From NCBI GenBank assembly GCA_001643675.2, contig LSRY02000003.1:734001-798000 (forward strand): a stretch of DNA of 64,000 nt, written 5' to 3'. Position 1 is the first letter of the stretch. Every line of letters begins with the position of its first letter. Of this stretch, positions 44,642 through 55,977 are shown one piece after another. This DNA is from Monocercomonoides exilis. Taxonomy: Eukaryota; Preaxostyla; Oxymonadida; Polymastigidae. The translations under genes and the position numbers were made by a program. The notes beneath the pieces are model-generated. The model did not search any database and was not told the DNA's origin. It saw only the letters and a list, made by a program, of their open reading frames with translations.

Positions 44642-46952
44642 GATAAACCCCTAGGAGTATCAGCAATAACCCTCGATCTCTATCTTATTATCATTGCCTA
44701 TTCCAACTTATTATACAAGATGATAACAACCACCAGATATTCATAAATCGATAATATTGATTGACCTAATCGAGATGGATCTATAGCTGTTATACCATAT
44801 CTCTAATAACAACTATATCTTCATTCTTGTCTTCATGTTTATTTTTCGCTCTTCCCCCAGCTTCCCCCAGCTTTGCACTGCTTCCCGCTGCTTTTTTCTT
44901 TGCATACGCTTTGCGATTTCAATTCTATGCAATATTGAGAGAATATTGAAGTAGCACATGTTATTATCAAAAATATAATGAATATTCAAGATTATTAAAT
45001 AAAATAAAAGAAAAATTATAATAATACCAAAATATAACATACAATTTTGACTTTGCTTATAACTATTTCAAAAGCATTGCTTCGAATTGTTAATTTTAAA
45101 GATCACGTCGCTGTTTTTGTTAATTAAATAAAATTTAAGAAAGCACACAATATTTCATGAAACAGAAACAAAATGTAAAAAGCAAACCGAGGTATTTGAA
45201 TTAAACTTTTCACTATTTAATGAGAAATGAAAATGAACAAATTACACGATTGATCAATGCCCATAATAAATTTTTTTCCTTCAAAAATATTTTTTTAAAC
45301 AAAGAAGAAGATTCGCTATTTGCAAATAATTTTAAAAACAGTAGCAAAACATAAAGAAATGTTTGACATATCCAATTTTTCGAAATTGCATTTTCAGGGA
45401 GGTGATATCTCGCCACGTCAACATTATTCGAAGTCGATGAATTCAGAGAAGAAGTGGAGGAGAAAGTGAAGAAGTGAGAGGAGATGAAGAAAAAACGAAG
45501 CTCAGGTTTTGGATGGTATCAATGTATATTTTAAGAACAATTTCTTCCAAGATGTTAAAAATCTGTTTGACAGAAGTGAGCATGAGAGATGGAGAGATTA
45601 TCCAGTATCAATGAAAATGATAGTGGCTTTTGCAAAGCTGCGAAGGTGACGGGAGATGAATTTGTTTTGGAAAGCCGACGAAGGGACAATAATGTCGAAT
45701 GGGAAGATGAGCATCGAGTTTGTTATGGAGTAACTTTTTTGGAGCAATGAGATGAATAAGAAAGAGGCTGGAATAAGTGTTTGCATTGGATGGGGCATTG
45801 TTTCCTAAAAATTCTGAAAGGCGGAGAGAAAAGATAAATTAATATGAAGCGATTGGAGTGGTTTTTCCGCAGGAAATGGATGATTGGGGTGTTTTGTGTT
45901 TCGTATTGTGTGTTTGTGGACGAGTGGGAGACGTTGCGGATGTGTGCGGTGGATCTTTCGATGGGTCCGCTGGCAGCGTCGTCGGCATTTCGGTGGACAT
46001 CGTATTTCCCGAAAGGGAGCATCGAGATAGCGTCTTGAAACAACCTCCTTCCGCAACATGCTGAAGCTGCTGCTTTTCATTTTTGTACTCCCTCTTCTGA
46101 TTTTGAGCATTATGCATCAACACTGCATCAGTTTTTTTGAGTGGAACGCACTATTCGAACCTGCAGTGCCTTATGGCAGGTTTTCAGAGAAAAAATCTTC
46201 TTATTAAGAACAAAGCTCTTCTGATGCTTTTTAATTAATGCTAGTTTCCATTTTGCCCACATAAATCAAAAGCTATGAAATTGCTCTTTCAATTTGAAAG
46301 TTATATTCTGAAAGAGATAATGAAATTTCATTCGTTGAAGAAATCGTAAATTAAGATCCAGTGGAAAGCTTCTTTATCAAGTTCACGTTTCTCAAACGTG
46401 ACATCCCTCACAAAACATTAATCAGCTCTGTGAGTGATAATGAATGATTAGTGCTCTCACTTCCCACATATATATTCAGCTCTTTTTACTCACCTCTTCA
46501 TCACAAGAAATCTTTCTAAGTGTGAATACAACGTCATTTAATATTGCATTCATCACATTTTTCAAATAAATTTCATGCGTCTGGTAATCAAAATGCTCAA
46601 ATCTCCTCTTTCAGAACCAAATAAAATTGTCTGGTGATGAAACTTTCGGACACCTCAAAAAAAAAGAAAAAAGAATAAGAATAAGAAAAAGAAAAAGAAA
46701 AGAAAAAAAGAAAAAAAGTTCACAAAACAGTTGTTAAATAATTATTATTTGAATATAAAATCTCTTTGTAATGAAAACAACCTTTGGAAAACAAATACCC
46801 AGAAAAAAGTTATGATTTCAAATATAATCACAGGAATATTTTCAGATTGTGGAGCATATGGAGCAATCCTCAAAAGACGAAGAAGTGAAAAGAATATAAA
46901 GTTGAAAAGCTTCATGATTTTCTTTTCAGAAAAGTTCAATATAGAAGTCAAA

Positions 46953-47633
46953 TGTTAAAAAGCAATTGGACACAGCAAAAATATCTTCCCAATCTTCTGA
47001 TTCCGTTTGAAAATGGTTTGATGAACTTTCGCAGATTGTTAACGAGAAAGAAATAGTCTCATCAGGCATCTTTAATTTTGATGAAACTTCACTTCATCTG
47101 TGTGAGGATTCTTGCAAACTTGTGGTTTGTCTGCAAAACCAGAAACCTCCTTCAACTCTTTCTCCGAAAAAGACTTCTAACACGACATAGTGCTTATGTG
47201 CCTGCTTAGTTGGCTCATGTTTGTCGTCTTTTCTTCTTTGGCCTGGGTCGAAAATTCCAGTGGTATTTCGTACACTGTCATCGTTAAACATTAATAATAT
47301 CTTTGCATCTTCAGAATAGATTCCTTCAAAAATCTTCGAAAAAATCACGCTCGATCATTGGCTTGATAATTTAGAAAAATAGATGAAAGATGGAGGAGTG
47401 AAATCTGCATCGTTCCTGATGGATAACCATTCTTCTCACAGAAGTGAAGCTGTTGAAATAGTTGCAACAAAGAAAAACATCATCAAAAAAAAGTTTCCTC
47501 CGAATTTAACCCATCTTCTTTAAATGTGCGATAGTTCTATTTTTGCAAGGTTTAAAAAACTTGCAACAATAACTTCAAAACTTCATCTGATCATTCTTTT
47601 TCCGTATTTCGCTTAACTGTCTTTGACATTCTC
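46953..47633 (+). pseudogene. Decayed pogo-like DDE transposase, right arm
   Basis: Inverted copy of 37510-38190 with the same stops and the same DET, DNH and CD motifs. Sharing of identical disabling mutations shows that the arms were duplicated or homogenised after this copy decayed. Confidence 0.65.
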
Positions 47634-49704
47634 CCAGAAGCTCTTTCTACATCCACAACTTCATCAATAATAAAATATGCATTCTAACAAACAGGTGGTT
47701 GGCAGGATAAAGCTGCTCTGAAGTTGGATAGAACAAAAGGAGATCCAGAAAGAAACCAATCATTAGATGTTGAAAAAAAACAAAGAACAATCATATGGAA
47801 GATTTTCTTTAAAGAAAAAGAAATATGAAGAAAAAGCTTTAGGGGACTTGAAAATCGATAATGAAAAAGGCTAAACGTTTATGAATCGAAAAGACAAAGA
47901 AAGAAAACAGATAGTTAACAATTATAAATTTGTTTTTATCTTAATTTTTTGATAAGTTTCTTTTGTTTAATTTTCAAAAGAATAAAAAATTCATATTTCG
48001 AGAAAATTTCTGTTTCCACTTACCAAATTTTGTTGTAATGAAAACAAAATCTTGACAATGTTATTATTTCCATTTTTATGAATTTTCTTGATTGGAAACT
48101 GTAATTTGATCGATATATGAAATTTAAATTTTATTTGAAAATTTAACAAAAGGAACTTCACAAAAAAATTTAGACATTTTTGGGAAAAAAAATGAAAGAT
48201 TTCAGAGAACATTTATTGTGTTTAAAGAGAAAAGAAGACAAAAATGAAAAAATAAAGAAAAGAAAAAGCAGGCAGTTGCAGGAGAACCAGAAACAGAATG
48301 AAATAAAAAAGGAGATACTTAAGAATCGATTAAAACAACTTCAAAAAAGATCACAATAAATTTTTTAATATTTAATTCATATTCAGTTCATAATTTTTCA
48401 TTGGATTCATCGTCCAGTCAGAAAAACAACAGAAAAACTTCTGATGTGTTTCTGGGAAGAATAATTATCAAAGATTTTCATTCGTTGTTCATATTGGAAT
48501 TAAATTTTCAATTCACTAAATTCAAAAAAGAAAACAACTTAAAAGGATTGTTATTAATTTTTCGATATCTGAAATTGCATAAAATCAAAAACAATTAAAT
48601 ATTGCTTTAATACAAAGTTTGTTTTGTTTAGAGAAAAATACAAACAACTGTCAATCGTTCCTTTCGAATGTGCGTCATTAAAAAAGCCAAAAAAAAATTC
48701 ATTATGTTAATAAATTTCTCACAGAATGCAAAAGGAAAAGATAAGAATTTAATTGATTTTTGAAAAGAATTTTTCTGTTAAGTATTATTGCAAACTATTT
48801 GGTGGAATTATTATTTGGATAAAACAAGATTGTTCATTTTCAGAAACGTTTCTCCGGTTTTTGGAAAAAGTCACGGGTTTCTGAACAATGAAATGTGAAA
48901 AGAGAAAAAATGATAATTCACTGGAGCATAATCATTAGCATTTTCAAAAACCGGAAAAAATCTCATGCTATCTACAAGGCTCAAAGCCTCAGAAGGATTC
49001 AGAATAACTTAGAATGAAATGTCAATCAATTACACAAAACATGATCCTTCTGTTTGTCTTTTATAAGAGAACAGAAAATGTATTATTTGAAGGTCTTTTA
49101 TAATAAAAGTCTCACAAATATTAGAAAAATTATTATTGAGTTGAAAGAGATTTTTGAATGTTGGGTTTTATTCTTCCAGAAGAACATTTCATAAACAGAA
49201 CTTTGCATTTGAGGTGAGCCAGTTAACTGTCAGGCACTCTCAAAGACGAAAATAGTTTTCATTGCTTCTTTTGTGCAACCCGGTTTGATGTTGAATCATT
49301 CATCTACGGTGTTTATTACATATTCGTCATGATTTTTTCTTCTGCTTCAATTTTCACTTCGATTGATTTGATGCACATTCGATGGAGATAATGCATTCTC
49401 AATGTTAATGAAAAGTTTGTTTTGTTCGAAAGAATCCGTAATACACTCCAAATGCCATGAAGTAATAGAAACTGGAAGAAGTTATAGGACAACGGATTAC
49501 ACGGATTAAATTTTTAAAAAAAAGAGAGTTGATTTTGAATGGAATCAAAGAAAAAAAAAGAATCGAAGAGAATGAAGTGAAGAAGAAGAAGAAAAAAATA
49601 GATTTTGAACGATGAGAATTACAGAGCTGATAAAAATATTCACAAAGAAATCTAATGATCAATCTCATCAGATGTGCACTTCAAGGATTTAGCATATTGT
49701 TTTA

Positions 49705-49956
49705 ACAAAATGGGTGATTCTTTTTGAAAAGTCATAAATGTTTAATTTTCAAATAAAATTAAATTTTCATATTTTGCTCAAATTTCTGTTTCAGCTCACA
49801 AATCTCCTCAAGTATGTTTGAAATAGCATAATCAATGAATAGATTTGATTGAAGTGAAGTATGATATTAGTTAACAGAAATTTGAGCAAAAAATGAAAAT
49901 TTAATTTTATTTGAAAATTAAACATTTATGACTTTTCAAAAAGAATCACCCATATA
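49705..49956. mobile_element. MITE of the ATATGGGTGATT family in the right arm
   Basis: Mirror of 35184-35434; a partial second copy to 50152 forms the arm's outer end. Confidence 0.7.
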
Positions 49957-50208
49957 TCAAAATTTTCATTTATTGCTCAAATTTCTGTTTTTACTCACAA
50001 ATCTTCTTCAGAATGTGTGAAATAGCATTATCAAGAAATTGATACCTTTAAAGTGAAGTTTGATATTTGTTAACAAAATATTTAGCAAAATATGAAATTT
50101 TTGATTTATTTGAAAATTAAACATTTGTGACTTTTCAAAAAGAATTACTTATATCTTTCTTCTTCATGGGATGTGTGTTTCCCATTAGAGAAGTGGAAGT
50201 GTTATAAG

Positions 50209-51060
50209 TTAAAGAAGAAGAAGATATGTCAAGATGAGTCCCAACTTTACCTGTGATTCCTTGATGTTTCCACTTACCACCTGACCCTTCTGATCCAGGC
50301 TCTTCTTATTCTTCGCAATCCTTGCAACAATTTGCATCACCTTCTCCTTCATAACAACAGGCTGCTCCTTCTTGTCCTTCTCCTCTGCCTTGTGCTTCTC
50401 GCTCTGCTCCATATTCTTTCTTTGATTCGTCTGAATGATCCTTTCATCCTCAGCCCATTCTTTTTCTACTACATCTGCTCCATTTCCTTTTCACACATCT
50501 TCTTTTTTTTCTTCCAGCAAATGCAGCTCAATCGCTGAATATGACAGAATAACATCTTCCATCATTCATCTTTAGCTCCGTCGAATCTAGCGCCTTTTCC
50601 ACTTTCTCCTCTATCCTTCATTCAACAACCATTCGCCTCCTCACTTTGTTGTCCAGGTTCATCACTCCACACTCTTCAAATTCTGCCAAAGGGATCACAA
50701 CCTCACAATCACCAACAGAAGCAGCGAATGGAAAAATTGAATGTAGGTGAACAGGAGGGAATACATATTTTCCTCCACAAATACCCTCATTCTTTTCAAC
50801 TTCTTTCTCCATCAACGCAAAAAGCAACGGAAACATCAAAACCAGATGAACTGAAAACATATCCGAAAGCCCCACGTTGCGGGCATAAGCACACCATTTC
50901 CATTCGACACAGCCTGCCGTTCAACAGCATAACCCAAATTTATCCTCATTGTTTGCAATTACAACTTCTTGCAATTTGCATTCACTCCAGTGGCCTCAAG
51001 CACCACAATTCGAAGTTTCCTTTCTATGTTTTCAGCAGTTGATGAAAACGAGTGTGATGT
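50209..51060 (-). pseudogene. Fragments of a coiled-coil / host-type protein gene
   Basis: 50209-50412 reads as Lys/Glu coiled coil (MEQSEKHKAEEKDKKEQPVV, KVMQIVARIAKNKKSLDQKG) of a type I associate with long oxymonad coiled-coil proteins. 50618-50875 contains CEVVIPLAEFEECGVMNLD. The pieces are in different frames with stops between. Function unknown. Confidence 0.35.
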
Positions 51061-51265
51061 CACCACAACAAACATTTTTGAAAAGTCAATCGATGCCACA
51101 ATGACATTAACGATGAGTACTCATCCCCACTATCTTCTTTTCTTCACATATCATCAACCAAATAGGAAAAATTATAGTGCACAATGTCATTAGAATGGCA
51201 GTGAATAATTTGATTTTTCGAAAATCAAATGATAGTATTCAAAAATTCCATAAATTGAACAAAAA

Positions 51266-51697
51266 TACAATGAAACTCTGTTATAATCACCTCGGTTGTA
51301 ATCAAGACTGCGAATAATAACATTTTTTCGTGCATAAAAAAATTAACCATTTTTCCTTGTGTAAATTTATCGGTTATAAGCACACAAAAATCGCGAATAA
51401 TGACAAAATTTACAAAATATATGGGTATTTTTCTGTTTATTTTTGAATTTTTGGAAAAATAAAGGCTGATATATTTTTTTTTATTATTAACAATAAAGTT
51501 CATTGAAACGTTGAAAATTGAAAAATCGAAACAAATGTGTGGATTTCAATAAGTATAGAAAAAATTATTTTTTCATCTTTTCCAATTTTTTCTGGAAAAT
51601 TTTACAATGAAATAACAGTTTAGGTTTTAATCAAGTTCGGTTGAAATCACAAAAAATCGTGCAAAATGAATTGTGATAATTACCAAGCTTCACTGTA
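51266..51697. mobile_element. Pogo/Tigger-like MITE flanked by TA
   Basis: Left end TA-CAATGAAACTCTGTTATAATC and right end (inverted) TA-CAGTGAAGCTTGGTAATTATC are similar over about 25 bp. The left end also has a second CGGTTRTAA...GCGAATAATRAC repeat, as in pogo/Tigger termini. The element is 428 bp without the TA duplications and has no credible ORF. Confidence 0.7.
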
Positions 51698-51699
51698 TT

Positions 51700-52620
51700 A
51701 GTTAATGAAATTGGTATCTCTTTTCACAATTGAACTTTGATTTCAATGAGTTGTTTTTTTTGTCGAATATGATTTTTGATGTTTATCTCAGTTGTTTTTA
51801 ATAATAACTTTAATTTCAGCATTCATTCGTATTAATTATCATATGTGTTCTGAAATTACAATTCGTTTCATGATAATTTGCTTATTAAGTGATTCAAAAG
51901 TGGAAGAATTCTCATTTTTAAATGTTTTTCAATAATCCAAAATTCAAATTTGATTATTGAACTATTAATTAGAAGAAGAAAGAAATGTTAAAAAGCAAAG
52001 CAGTTGTTGAAAACATCAAAACTATTCCTCAAAATGCTGAAATGAAAAATAACAAATTTCTAATATGATTTGGCAATATTATTACTCGGCAAACATATTT
52101 TATCATTGTTCATTGAATTGGAATGTGATTTTTTTATGAATTTGCAATGAACGCAATCTCTTTATTGACAGTCAGTTATACAAATGAAAAAAACAAATTT
52201 CATTCATATAAAAACATGGAAACAGAATTATCTACAGTTTTTAATAGTTAAATGATCTTTTTCGAATCAAACAATATTTATTGTCTTTTCTTTAAAAAAA
52301 GTTCACTTTGTGGTTTGAAAGAGATGTTGTTGACAAGGTTGTGTTTTCAAATAAAATGTCATTTTCCTAATAATTCTTAAATGCAACCGATTAATTATCA
52401 ACAACTCTTTAATTGGAGTTTCATTAATTGGTCTTCGTAACAACCAAACTCATAAATGTTATTTATTTTGCTCTTCCTGTTTCAATCTCTCAAATCGTCA
52501 CCTTTGTCTCTATTTTTCCTATCTTTTCCTTTCGCCGTTGGTTAATTGTGTTTGAAGCCAGTTCATTCTGCGTGTTTGACGTTGTGGTGGTTGCACAAGA
52601 AGGGGGCACTTGGAGTTAAC
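51700..52620. other. AT-rich region without recognisable gene
   Basis: Only AT-biased short frames. Confidence 0.4.
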
Positions 52621-53137
52621 AGTCCGTATGAACAGTTTTGCAGGATGGTTTGCTGAAAATGATAACTGGATGGGTTGCAAGAGATGCTTGTGAGATGTGC
52701 AACGAGGGATCCATCATTTCTGACGTTATTGGTTCTGGAAGCTGAAGCAATTGTGAATGAAAAACATCTACCAAGGGTGATTGAATAAAGAAGGTGAGAA
52801 GCCTTCTGGAGAAGTCAGAGTCAATATTTGCTGCATTTCAGCTTATATGTTGGAAGAAAAATATTATCGTGAAAGTGTATGTGCTTTAGGCAACAACTTT
52901 GCGTGATGTGCGATAAGCACCTCTGGCTCACCCTTCAAGGAGTCAGCTGAAATAGATAATTCTTTTATTGCGTACGGAATGAATTTTTTTTGGAACAGCT
53001 TCCTGATTTATCATCCGTTTTTCCAGTTTTCTAACTCCGTTAATTAAAAGAAGCATTTTCCTGAATGTTGTTGAAAGAAACGTGTCACGATAATGATATG
53101 TCTCCTTCAGTCTCCTTCATAACTCCAAAAGGGCTTT

Positions 53138-53464
53138 TCAAGAAATTATTTTCCCTTGATCCAGTCTCATGGCAGCGATAGTTTTGAACGACCGTTGCAA
53201 GTGTGTCTTCACCATCATATTCAAGTAGGTTTCATCCTGCGTGATAATTGTTCGTTGCATGGAGATGGTGGGTAACTTAGCAAAGTAGAACGTTGAAAAT
53301 AACATGCATAAAACGATGCATTTTAATGTGAGATCATAAAAGTTGAGCTGCTCATTCGTAGGTTGTCTTTCATGGAAATCAAAAAATTGATTTGGCGACC
53401 ACATTGAGGTATACGGTGTTCGAGGGATTTGACTTCTGGCAAGCGATCTGAAGATAGAGTTCAC
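53138..53464 (-). pseudogene. Tyrosine recombinase-like fragment of the DIRS remnant
   Basis: YTSMWSPNQFFDFHERQPTN, then LTLKCIVLCMLFSTFYFAKL, resembles the N-terminal core of DIRS tyrosine recombinases, where a MWdPxxxLxxL segment precedes LxxKxxxLLxLxTAxRxxEL. The usual first catalytic Arg position reads as an aromatic residue. The HxxR and Tyr motifs were not found downstream. Confidence 0.5.
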
Positions 53465-53785
53465 AATTGCTGCTTCTCCTTGGACAACTTTACACGAGTT
53501 TTAAAATGAGTGACATAGCTGAGCGTGTTTGACTGAACACCGAATAAGAAATTCCGTTGTCCCTTAAAGAAATAAAGCTGATGCGACAGCCTTTTATTCA
53601 ACAACTCCACTCATTCTGGCACTCAGTTCCATCCAGAAAGCCTGTCGTCTTGCAATATAAAGCACATCCATGAGAAAACACAATCCACGTGTTCTTGCAC
53701 ACACTCCCTCTCAATTCCAAGGCAATTCTATTGTAAATGTTGTTTCTCTCTGCTGTTCTGAAATAAAACTGTTCACCTCTCTGTC

Positions 53786-54578
53786 TTACCATAAATTTGC
53801 TGCCATGTACTGTCCCGGTGGAAGCGTTGCACCCGCTTGAGTCATTCCCATTCCAGGCTTCAAACAATAATTGCTGTGATTCCAGATTATGCAACGCGTC
53901 ATTAACTTGTCCAAGAGCTGATTCCACACCTGCCCTCTCCAATTCGGTAGGAGCAGAATTGCTCTCACTTTCTCTGCTGCTATCTTCCGAAGCGTCGGAA
54001 GCAAAAGCGGAATTGGAGGATGTGCCCAAACTATCTCCTGACTCCACTTCCATGCGAGACCGTCTTCGCATATGTGGCTTCCTGGTCCGCACCACCTTCT
54101 TAGTTTGTGGTTTCGTCTTGAGGCGAACGCGTCGATGGTTGGTTGAACATTCATTTCTTGTGGAACTTCTTCTATGGCTTCGTTGTTTATTTGGTAGTCC
54201 CCCGCTCGCTCCAGGCGAGACAGAGCGTCTGCTTCTGTATTTTTCGCTCCCGGAATATGAACTGCTTTCACTACTAGCTGTTCCTTAGTCACAAGGCTGT
54301 GAATCCTCTTCAATAGACATCTCAGATTTCTTCCTGCTCCTCAACGATTGATGTTGAAAACTGCTGACGCGTTGTCCGATCTGATCAGCAGGCGCTTCAT
54401 TTTTTGCTCCCTGAGCCGTGGGGGGAGGTGCAGGAGTGATAGTAATATTGCCAGCAACTCCTGTAAGTTGGATGATTGTGTTCTGGCTGCCTGACTGAAT
54501 AATCTGATGAAGGTGGATTTTTTTCGAGCAAATTTGCAGGATTGCTCCCTCAGCTGTTGGCGATGCATCCGTTGTCAA
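53786..54578 (-). pseudogene. RNase H and connection domain of the DIRS remnant
   Basis: 54578 onward gives TTDASPTAEGAILQI (first RNase H Asp), then in another frame LLIRSDNASAVFNINR (Asp-Asn), then in a third frame VVKAVHIPGAKNTEADALSR (terminal Asp with the typical IPG..N..AD.LSR motif) and TIDAFASRRNHKL, followed by WAHPPIPLLLPTLRKI and LLPNWRGQVW. This series is characteristic of DIRS/Ngaro RNase H plus the downstream domain. At least two frameshifts separate the parts. Confidence 0.7.
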
Positions 54579-54587
54579 TATAAACTG

Positions 54588-55330
54588 TCAAGGTTGCAAT
54601 AAGTTGAGCCTGTGTGTCTGGTTGTGGAGTAGACGGGTTTGCAAGAACTGTATTTGGCCATATACATTGTGACTGAGTCGGAATGATCCATCCCACCCTG
54701 TCTTTTTGACTGCCTTGGTTAGGGATTTGTAAAGCGTATTCATGTGCAGGGATGCATCCTGTGCAACAAACCTGATTGCACTGATTGATCCCACAAATCC
54801 CGCATTATGCCTCGTTCTCACTTGCACGTTTCTCATAACGATCCTTGCTCATCTCTTGCACATTGTACACAAGCTCATCCTCCTCTCCTGTTCTAAGCAA
54901 ACACTCATCTAGTTCGTTTTCCATATCCATCCCAGATACGTGAATACTTGCTTAAGAGCTGTCTCACTCTTCTCTTTGTTGATGATGATACATAGCGTTC
55001 CGAATTACTGAGCAATTTTTTGTGTAATTATTGAAAGCTCTTCTGCATCTTTTGAAGGGAAGAGCATGTTATCGATATAAGAAACACAGCGAACTTTCCA
55101 TCCGTTTCTCACTTTCTTTGCTGCCTCTCGCATTACCTTTGCAAAGATGCGCGGAGCATCTTTCATTACGAATGGCATGCCTTCGAATGCGAATCACTTG
55201 TTATCGAGCTTGAATACAAGGAAATGGATGAATGATTCGCTCACTGGAATTTGGAAATATGCTTGGAAGATGTCTGGTGATATTGGTGATTTTTTTTTTC
55301 ATATCATAAAAGAAGACCAAAAATCGAAAA
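54588..55330 (-). pseudogene. Reverse transcriptase of the DIRS remnant, YIDN active site
   Basis: One frame shows PDIFQAYFQIPVSESF (first catalytic Asp region, near 55255), FEGMPFVMKDAPRIFAKVMR, SYIDNMLF (55068-55079; the usual YxDD has Asn as last residue), KSETALKQVFTYLGW and ISAIRFVAQDASLHMNTLY. TGA, TAA, TAG and TGA stops interrupt it. Loss of the second active-site Asp and the stops show a dead copy. Confidence 0.7.
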
Positions 55331-55339
55331 AGAAATAAA

Positions 55340-55970
55340 ATTTTGGGCTGTTGTGATCAATCAATTTTTTTGAAAAGGATAAATTGTTTTTCGAAAATAT
55401 TCAAAAATATCAACAAAATATCCTTTTTGCATTATTTTTAAGTTAAATAAATTTTTCCTGAACATTTTTGAATGATTCATTTTTTTAAAAAAAAAGAACA
55501 ATAAAATATTTATTTAAAATAAGAATGGTTTTCAAATTTTTTTATCATAAATTGTTTTTCAAACGATGTTAATTAATGAACAAAATATGACATTATTTAT
55601 TTATTGATTTATTTTTTCTTCTTTCAAAGAATTAGATTTTTATAGTTAAAAAATGTTTATTCATTCAAAATCAATTTTTCTTTCATATTAGTTCTCTTTG
55701 AAGGAAATATTTTTTTTTGAAAACAACTTATAACCTTATATTGTCGTTAATCAAGGAAAAAATAATTAATATTCAATTATTCACAGAGTTGAATTATCAT
55801 TCAATTTAAAATTATCATTTTTTTCAAAAAGAGTTTTCAAAAAATTTCAAACAATAATTTTAAATTATTATTTCGAAAAAAAACAAAAAAGAAAAATAAT
55901 GAATAGAGAAGTTAAATTTGATTTTTTGCAATTAAGAAAATTCTCAAAAATAAAAATCAAAAAAAAAATG
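55340..55970. other. AT-rich spacer
   Basis: Homopolymer-rich, no gene recognised. Confidence 0.45.
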
Positions 55971-55977
55971 AAAAGAA

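Larger units (their letters stand above)
34987..50152. mobile_element. Giant palindrome: 6.4-kb inverted arms around a 2.4-kb primase-helicase core
   Basis: Positions x and about 85,140 minus x are inverted copies from 34987 to about 41362 and from about 43776 to 50152. Paired positions sum to between 85139 and 85144, so the arms differ only by a few short indels, mostly in homopolymers, plus rare substitutions. The unshared centre (41363-43775) holds most of a primase-SF3 helicase gene. Arm content, outside in: MITEs, decayed pogo-like transposase, low-complexity ORFs, a small virus-like ORF with twin hairpins, a minisatellite, and exon 1 of the primase gene. It may be an integrated linear replicon or virus with long terminal repeats, or an inverted duplication. 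Confidence 0.85.
43776..50152 (-). repeat. Right arm of the palindrome
   Basis: Inverted copy of 34987-41362 with scattered small indels: the ORF pairs 39725/45213 and 36898/47991 differ only by homopolymer-length changes. Confidence 0.88.
53138..55330 (-). mobile_element. DIRS-like retroelement remnant (RT, RNase H, tyrosine recombinase)
   Basis: Read leftward on the minus strand, the order RT (55330-54588), RNase H (54578-53786) and tyrosine-recombinase-like (53464-53138) is that of DIRS elements. Stops and frameshifts disable every domain. No split direct repeats or inverted termini were identified, so ends are approximate; 52620-53137 may hold decayed recombinase sequence. Confidence 0.7.

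Noticed and set aside
53797-54288. Plus-strand 163-aa frame over the RNase H region
   Set aside because: The minus strand has recognisable RNase H motifs; the plus frame has none.
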